6,415 nucleotides of DNA from Gemmataceae bacterium (lineage in GTDB: Bacteria > Planctomycetota > Planctomycetia > Gemmatales > Gemmataceae). The notes beneath the pieces were generated by a model. That model saw only the letters and a list, made by a program, of their open reading frames with translations, was not told the origin of the DNA and did no database searches. Within the stretch, counting starts at the first letter, position 1. Each line of letters opens with the position of its first letter. Shown here in pieces: positions 1-4,000 of the stretch. The stretch lies in the NCBI GenBank assembly GCA_025056835.1, contig JANWVS010000118.1:1-6415 (forward strand), in the 5' to 3' direction. The translations under genes were made by a program, and so were the position numbers.

Positions 1-566
1 GGTTCCCTGCCGCCATTGAAGACTGCAAGGCAGCCGTACGCTTCCTTCGCGCCAACGCCGATAACTTCGGTATTCAGAAGGACCGATTCGGCGCCATCGG
101 AGCTTCCGCGGGCGGCCACCTCGTGTGCTTGATGGGCACCGCCGACGCCGCAGCCAACCTCGAAGGCAACGGCGGCCATGCGAACGAATCGAGCGCTGTT
201 CAAGCCGTGGTCAGCTTCTTTGGACCTACCGATTTCACCGTCAAGACCTGGACCAAGGAAGTTGAGGACTTTTTCCTCGTACCTTTTCTAGGCGGCTCAT
301 TCGAGGACAAAAAAGACATTTATCGTCGCTGTTCGCCCATCGTTTACGTCCGCAAAGGCAATCCGCCGTTTTTGTTCTTCCACGGCGACCAAGATCAGCT
401 CGTCGGCATTGAAAACTCGCACAAATTAGCCGCGAAACTCAAGGAAGCCGGCGTCTCGGCCGAAGTTGTGACCATGAAAGGCGAAGGCCACGGCTGGGGA
501 GGCGAAAAACTGATCCAAACCTTGCAGCGCTCGGCGGAGTTCTTCGCGGCAAAACTCAAGAACTGA
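1..566 (+). CDS. Alpha/beta-hydrolase (esterase/lipase type), 3' part only
   Basis: The reading frame is open from the window edge (first complete codon at nt 3) to a TGA at 564-566, giving 187 residues; the N-terminal part, where the oxyanion-hole HGGG motif would sit, lies outside. Numbering from nt 3, the nucleophile elbow GASAGG places the catalytic Ser at residue 35 (nt 105-107). HGDQD supplies the probable acid Asp131 (nt 393-395), and GEGHGWG supplies His163 (nt 489-491). Order and spacing (Ser, about 96 residues, Asp, 32 residues, His) fit the alpha/beta-hydrolase fold of the Aes / BD-FAE-like esterases, which hydrolyse carboxylic esters such as acetylated or feruloylated sugars. The AIEDCKAAVRFLR helix before the elbow is also typical. 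A GTG at 123 is an internal codon, not the start, because it lies after the catalytic Ser. Substrate and location (secreted or cytoplasmic) cannot be read from this fragment. The gene converges on the A2M gene. Confidence 0.92.
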   Translation, partial: FPAAIEDCKAAVRFLRANADNFGIQKDRFGAIGASAGGHLVCLMGTADAAANLEGNGGHANESSAVQAVVSFFGPTDFTVKTWTKEVEDFFLVPFLGGSFEDKKDIYRRCSPIVYVRKGNPPFLFFHGDQDQLVGIENSHKLAAKLKEAGVSAEVVTMKGEGHGWGGEKLIQTLQRSAEFFAAKLKN

Positions 567-576
567 CTCGGCCGAG
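567..576. repeat. 10-bp perfect palindrome after the hydrolase stop
   Basis: CTCGGCCGAG begins on the base after the hydrolase TGA and is fully self-complementary. As RNA it could only form a hairpin with a very small loop, and no T-run follows, so a terminator role is weakly supported. Confidence 0.3.
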
Positions 577-851
577 ACCTGCCGATACCTCCGGTACGTC
601 TCCGAAGCGAAGATATGATCTGGCGGAAAGTTGTCGGTCGTTCCTGTCCCTTGGCACAGACGCTGACTTGGCCGCGGCAGTTGCCGCACTCGTCGGCCTG
701 GCGAGTGGGTTATCTAGGTGCGGCGCTGGTCGTAGGAACATGGTTGATATCGGCACACGGTTGCCACGGCGACGAGGACAACGAGTTGTGGACCGCAACA
801 CAACTGTGGCGGCGGGCGGGTGTGTTGGTTGAGTCCAAGTAACCACGCGTA

Positions 852-869
852 CCGCCGCGGAGCGGCGGG
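852..869. repeat. 18-bp direct repeat, copy 1 (palindromic)
   Basis: CCGCCGCGGAGCGGCGGG is repeated exactly at 1016-1033. Each copy is itself a hairpin (7-bp stem, GGA loop on plus, TCC loop on minus). Confidence 0.85.
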
Positions 870-1013
870 ATACAGCGGGAAAAGACTCGCCCGCGGCTCC
901 GCCGCGGCTTGGGGGAAGTGTGTTGACAAGAGCTGCGAAAGCCAAACACCCGCGGCGCGGAACTCTCGGCGCGCCGCGGTGTGGCGGGGTCTATAGGAAA
1001 ATGCAACTCTGCA

Positions 1014-1034
1014 CCCCGCCGCGGAGCGGCGGGG
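1014..1034 (-). terminator. Possible terminator hairpin of the A2M gene
   Basis: A perfect 9-bp all-GC stem with a 3-base loop starts 14 bases beyond the A2M stop codon on the minus strand, a usual place for a transcript end. No U-run follows on the minus strand (the next bases read TGCAGAGTTGCATTTTCC), so it is not a textbook intrinsic terminator; a Rho-independent stop without U-tract or a 3'-end stabiliser is possible. It contains the second copy (1016-1033) of the 18-bp repeat. Confidence 0.35.
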
Positions 1035-1048
1035 GACTATCGACTACG

Positions 1049-4000
1049 TCATTTTCGATCCTCGACAATCAACTCCACCGGCCTGGCTTCGGCGCGATTG
1101 GCCGGCGTGTTGTACTCATAAGCCACCGACGGTGCCGTTCGAGCACGTAGCGGGTAGCGCGGCTTAAGGGTGTACTCAAACGTCAGCACATCGCCTGGCT
1201 TGACGTCGCCTAAGTACAGGATCACTTGCCGCGAGGTGATGCTGAACTTTTGGATCTGCTTCTTGCCGACCATTTCAGCGAAGTCGCCCGGATCGACGCT
1301 GAAGCCCGGTGCGATGCCGAGGTCGACCATCACCATGTATGTCGGCAGCTTGCCGTGGTATTTTAACGTCGCCTTGGCATGAAGGATATCGTTGGTCGAT
1401 AGCTTCGTGCGGTCGTAGGTTACGTCGATTTCGATGGGCGGCCGTTCTTGGGCAACGTCCTTCTTCCACGGCTGGAAGTAGCGGCCGACGATCTGATACA
1501 TGAGGTTCGACTCACCCGTGACTTCGATAGTCACTTCGTTAGCCCCGGTCTGATTGAGACCTTTGAGGTCGAACGACTGCATCACGTCGGCGTTGTCGGC
1601 ATCGACTTTGCCGCGGGCTGCTTCTTTGCCGTTGACGCTGATGACGAAGTGGGCCGGTTCTTTCTGCTGGTTGGCGCCCATGCCGGCCATGAGGGCCTTG
1701 AGGGCGAGAATCGTGGCCTGCGTGCTACCCCAGGTGCCGTTGCCTTCCTTGACCTTGACGAGGTAGGTCAGGGCCTGGTTGACGCTGTTGGTGAATTGGC
1801 CGGTGCGGGCCATGGCGATCGCCGCCAAGGCGGTAGTTTCGATGGTCACACTGTCGCCGCGGGCATAGGTCAGCGACGTGCCGCGCGCCGGGAAATTGAT
1901 CGCCTTCCATTCTGGGATTTCTTTGCGGAGTTTGTCGAGCCGTTGCAGGGCGAGCAACGTCGAATCGTCTTTGGGATCGTAAGCGGCCAAGGCGTTGGAA
2001 ACCAAGGCGAGGATGTAGGCGTTGTCGTTGGCCTCGTTGATGTGAGTCCGGATGTAGTCCACCGACTTGGCCAGTTGTTGTTTGTTCATGCCGCTTTCGA
2101 GCAGCGACCAGACCACGTAGCCGGTGAGCAACAATTTGGGATTGCCCATGCTGGCGATGGTTTCGCCGTGCGTGGCGCCGATGTTGCTCCAGGTATGGTC
2201 CTTGTCCATCTTCCGCATCAGGAATTGTTGGGTGCGGTCGATGATGCCGCGGTCGATCGGCCAGACCCGGGCCATGTCGCTAAATTCCTGGAGGCCGTAG
2301 GCGGAGAGCCAGATCAGCGGTTCGCCGCTGCCCCACCAGTCGAAACCGCCGCCGGGCCGTTCGAAGGTCAGTAGCCGCTGGTAGCCGACGTTGAGGTATT
2401 GCTCAGCCTTGAGGAGCATCTGCGGCGAGGCGATCTTATGGCGCTTGATGTAATCGACGATCATGATGTTGGGATAGGCCGCGGACGACGTCTGCTCGAA
2501 GCAGCCGCAAGGCATGCGCAACATCCCTTCCAGACCATCGACTACCTGAGCCATGACGCCTGGGTAAATGCGGACGAACAGCTTGGAGGCGTCGGCAATG
2601 GCGTCGGCGGGAATCTCGATCGTCTGTTTGATTTTGCCGGTGAGCCGGTCGGTGGCCACCTTCTCGACCTTTTGGCCGTTGGGTACGACTTCCACCAGTC
2701 GCTTGACGGCGTCGGATTTTTTCGAGCCATACGCCTTCACGGTTAATGGTTGATGGCCGAGCTTGTTGGCCTTGATGCGGTAGCGAACAAAGGTGACGTC
2801 GCCAGGGTTGACATTGAGAGTGCGTGTCAGGCCCTCGGAATCGAGCAGCTCAAACCAGGCTTCTTTCTCCAGTTCGATCTTCAGCTTTTGCGGTTCTTGC
2901 AGATAGTTGTAAATCGCGACAGGGAAGGCCAACTCGTCGCCTTGGGTGAGTGCGACCGGCAGGTCGATGTCGACGAAAAAGTCCTGGAAGACCTTGAGCG
3001 GAACTGTCACCCCTCCCAAGGCGCCCGATTTGGCGTTGGCTGAGGCCGACAGTCGCCACGTGGTAATCGAGTCGGCAAAGGTAACGCCCAGGTCCGCAAT
3101 TCCCTTGCTGTCGGTGATGAGGGCGGGCTGCCACAGCATGGTTTCAGGGAAGTATTCGCGGACCTTGGTGATCGGAGCCGCGCCGCCGTCGCCTGCTGTT
3201 CCAGCCTTTGCTGCATTGCCGGCGCTTCCCAGGGCATCTCCCGCAGCGCCATCGAATCGTCCCGCCGCTGGGGCGGGAGGCGGTGCGCCGCCGGGAACGC
3301 CGGCCGCGAGCGCCCTTTCCAAACGAGCGTCTTCGGCCCTAAACGCCGCTTGTGGTGCGGGCCAACCCTCGCGATCCCGAGTGGCGGCATGTCGGCGGTG
3401 CATCATCAGGTCGAACTCCCGAACCGCCGGGAATTGGTCCGTCCGGTCGCCGTCGAGCCACCACAATTCGTGCCGCCCGCTATGGTGCAAGGCAATCGCG
3501 TCATCGCAGGTAACATCGTCCTTCGTACCGAACTTGCCGTCGGGACCGGACGACACCAGGTCGTGGAAGGCGAATTGCCCATTGCCGAAGGCTTTCTCGT
3601 TTTTCTTGTCTCGTTTGACCAACTTGAAGCCTTGGCCCCAGGCGTCGACGGCATAGCCGGGGTGCAAGAGTCGTGCCGCCACCGTGTGGTCGAGGATATC
3701 TGCCGGGAGTTCCCACTTGTCGCCTTTGCGGTACTTGGCGGCGTGTTGATTGGTGTGGTGGATCACCGTCCACATCATTTGATTCAACCGCTGGGCCGTG
3801 GCAGCCCGGCCGAGGCGTTCGGGGGTGAAGGTCTTGACGATCCGCGTGAGGTCGTCCAGCGTCAGTTTGCCGCCGAACACACCCTCCAGCGATTGCGGCG
3901 GCAGGCCGCGGGTTTTGATAAGCTCGTCGAGCAAATCTGCGCGGAAGACCCACCGATTTTCGGCTTTGTTGAATTCTTGGAAGCGGCTGTTGGGATCAAT

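Larger units (their letters stand above)
852..1034. repeat. Cluster of four GC-rich perfect hairpins
   Basis: Four inverted repeats lie within 183 bases. A: 852-858 with 862-868, 7 bp, loop GGA. B: 891-897 with 901-907, 7 bp, loop TCC. C: 950-959 with 970-979, 10 bp, loop of 10 bases. D: 1014-1022 with 1026-1034, 9 bp, loop GGA. A and D share an identical 18-bp core. B read on plus and A read on minus have the same TCC loop and stems that differ by a single compensated base pair. This resembles REP-like intergenic palindromes. GC-rich intergenic palindromes of this kind occur, to my recollection, in planctomycete genomes. Possible roles are transcription stop, mRNA 3'-end protection between convergent genes, or a small non-autonomous repeat element; the sequence alone does not decide. 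Confidence 0.75.
567..1048. other. Gap between convergent genes, no convincing gene
   Basis: This stretch separates the 3' ends of the hydrolase and the A2M gene. Short open frames exist on both strands (for example 615-842 plus, 556-945 minus, 710-1006 minus), but none encodes a recognisable family; the minus-strand ones are rich in Arg, Pro and Ser, as expected from GC-rich noncoding DNA. The left part (567-850) has moderate composition and one perfect 7-bp inverted repeat with an 8-base loop (784-790 with 799-805). The right part (852-1034) is packed with GC-rich palindromes, listed separately. No tRNA or rRNA-like sequence and no T-tract terminator was seen. Confidence 0.7.

Noticed and set aside
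123..125. GTG start codon for the hydrolase
   Set aside because: The frame is open upstream to nt 3, and the catalytic GASAGG motif lies before this codon.
795..845. tRNA-like or riboswitch structure around TGGTT(N10)AACCA at 826-845
   Set aside because: A single 5-bp stem with no cloverleaf, T-loop or conserved riboswitch core.
923..928. TTGACA resembling a -35 promoter element
   Set aside because: No -10-like sequence stands at the right distance (the bases are CA- and GC-rich), and no plus-strand gene lies downstream.
556..1006. Minus-strand frames 556-945 and 710-1006 in the gap
   Set aside because: Arg-, Pro- and Ser-rich translations without motifs; one overlaps the hydrolase end. 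They look like chance frames in GC-rich DNA.
567..1048. CRISPR array or attachment site
   Set aside because: Only two exact copies of a palindromic 18-mer exist, with no regular spacers; no integrase or tRNA is nearby.
920..1150. Plus-strand frame of 76 residues running into the A2M 3' end
   Set aside because: It crosses the hairpin cluster and overlaps the real gene antisense; the translation is low-complexity and basic.
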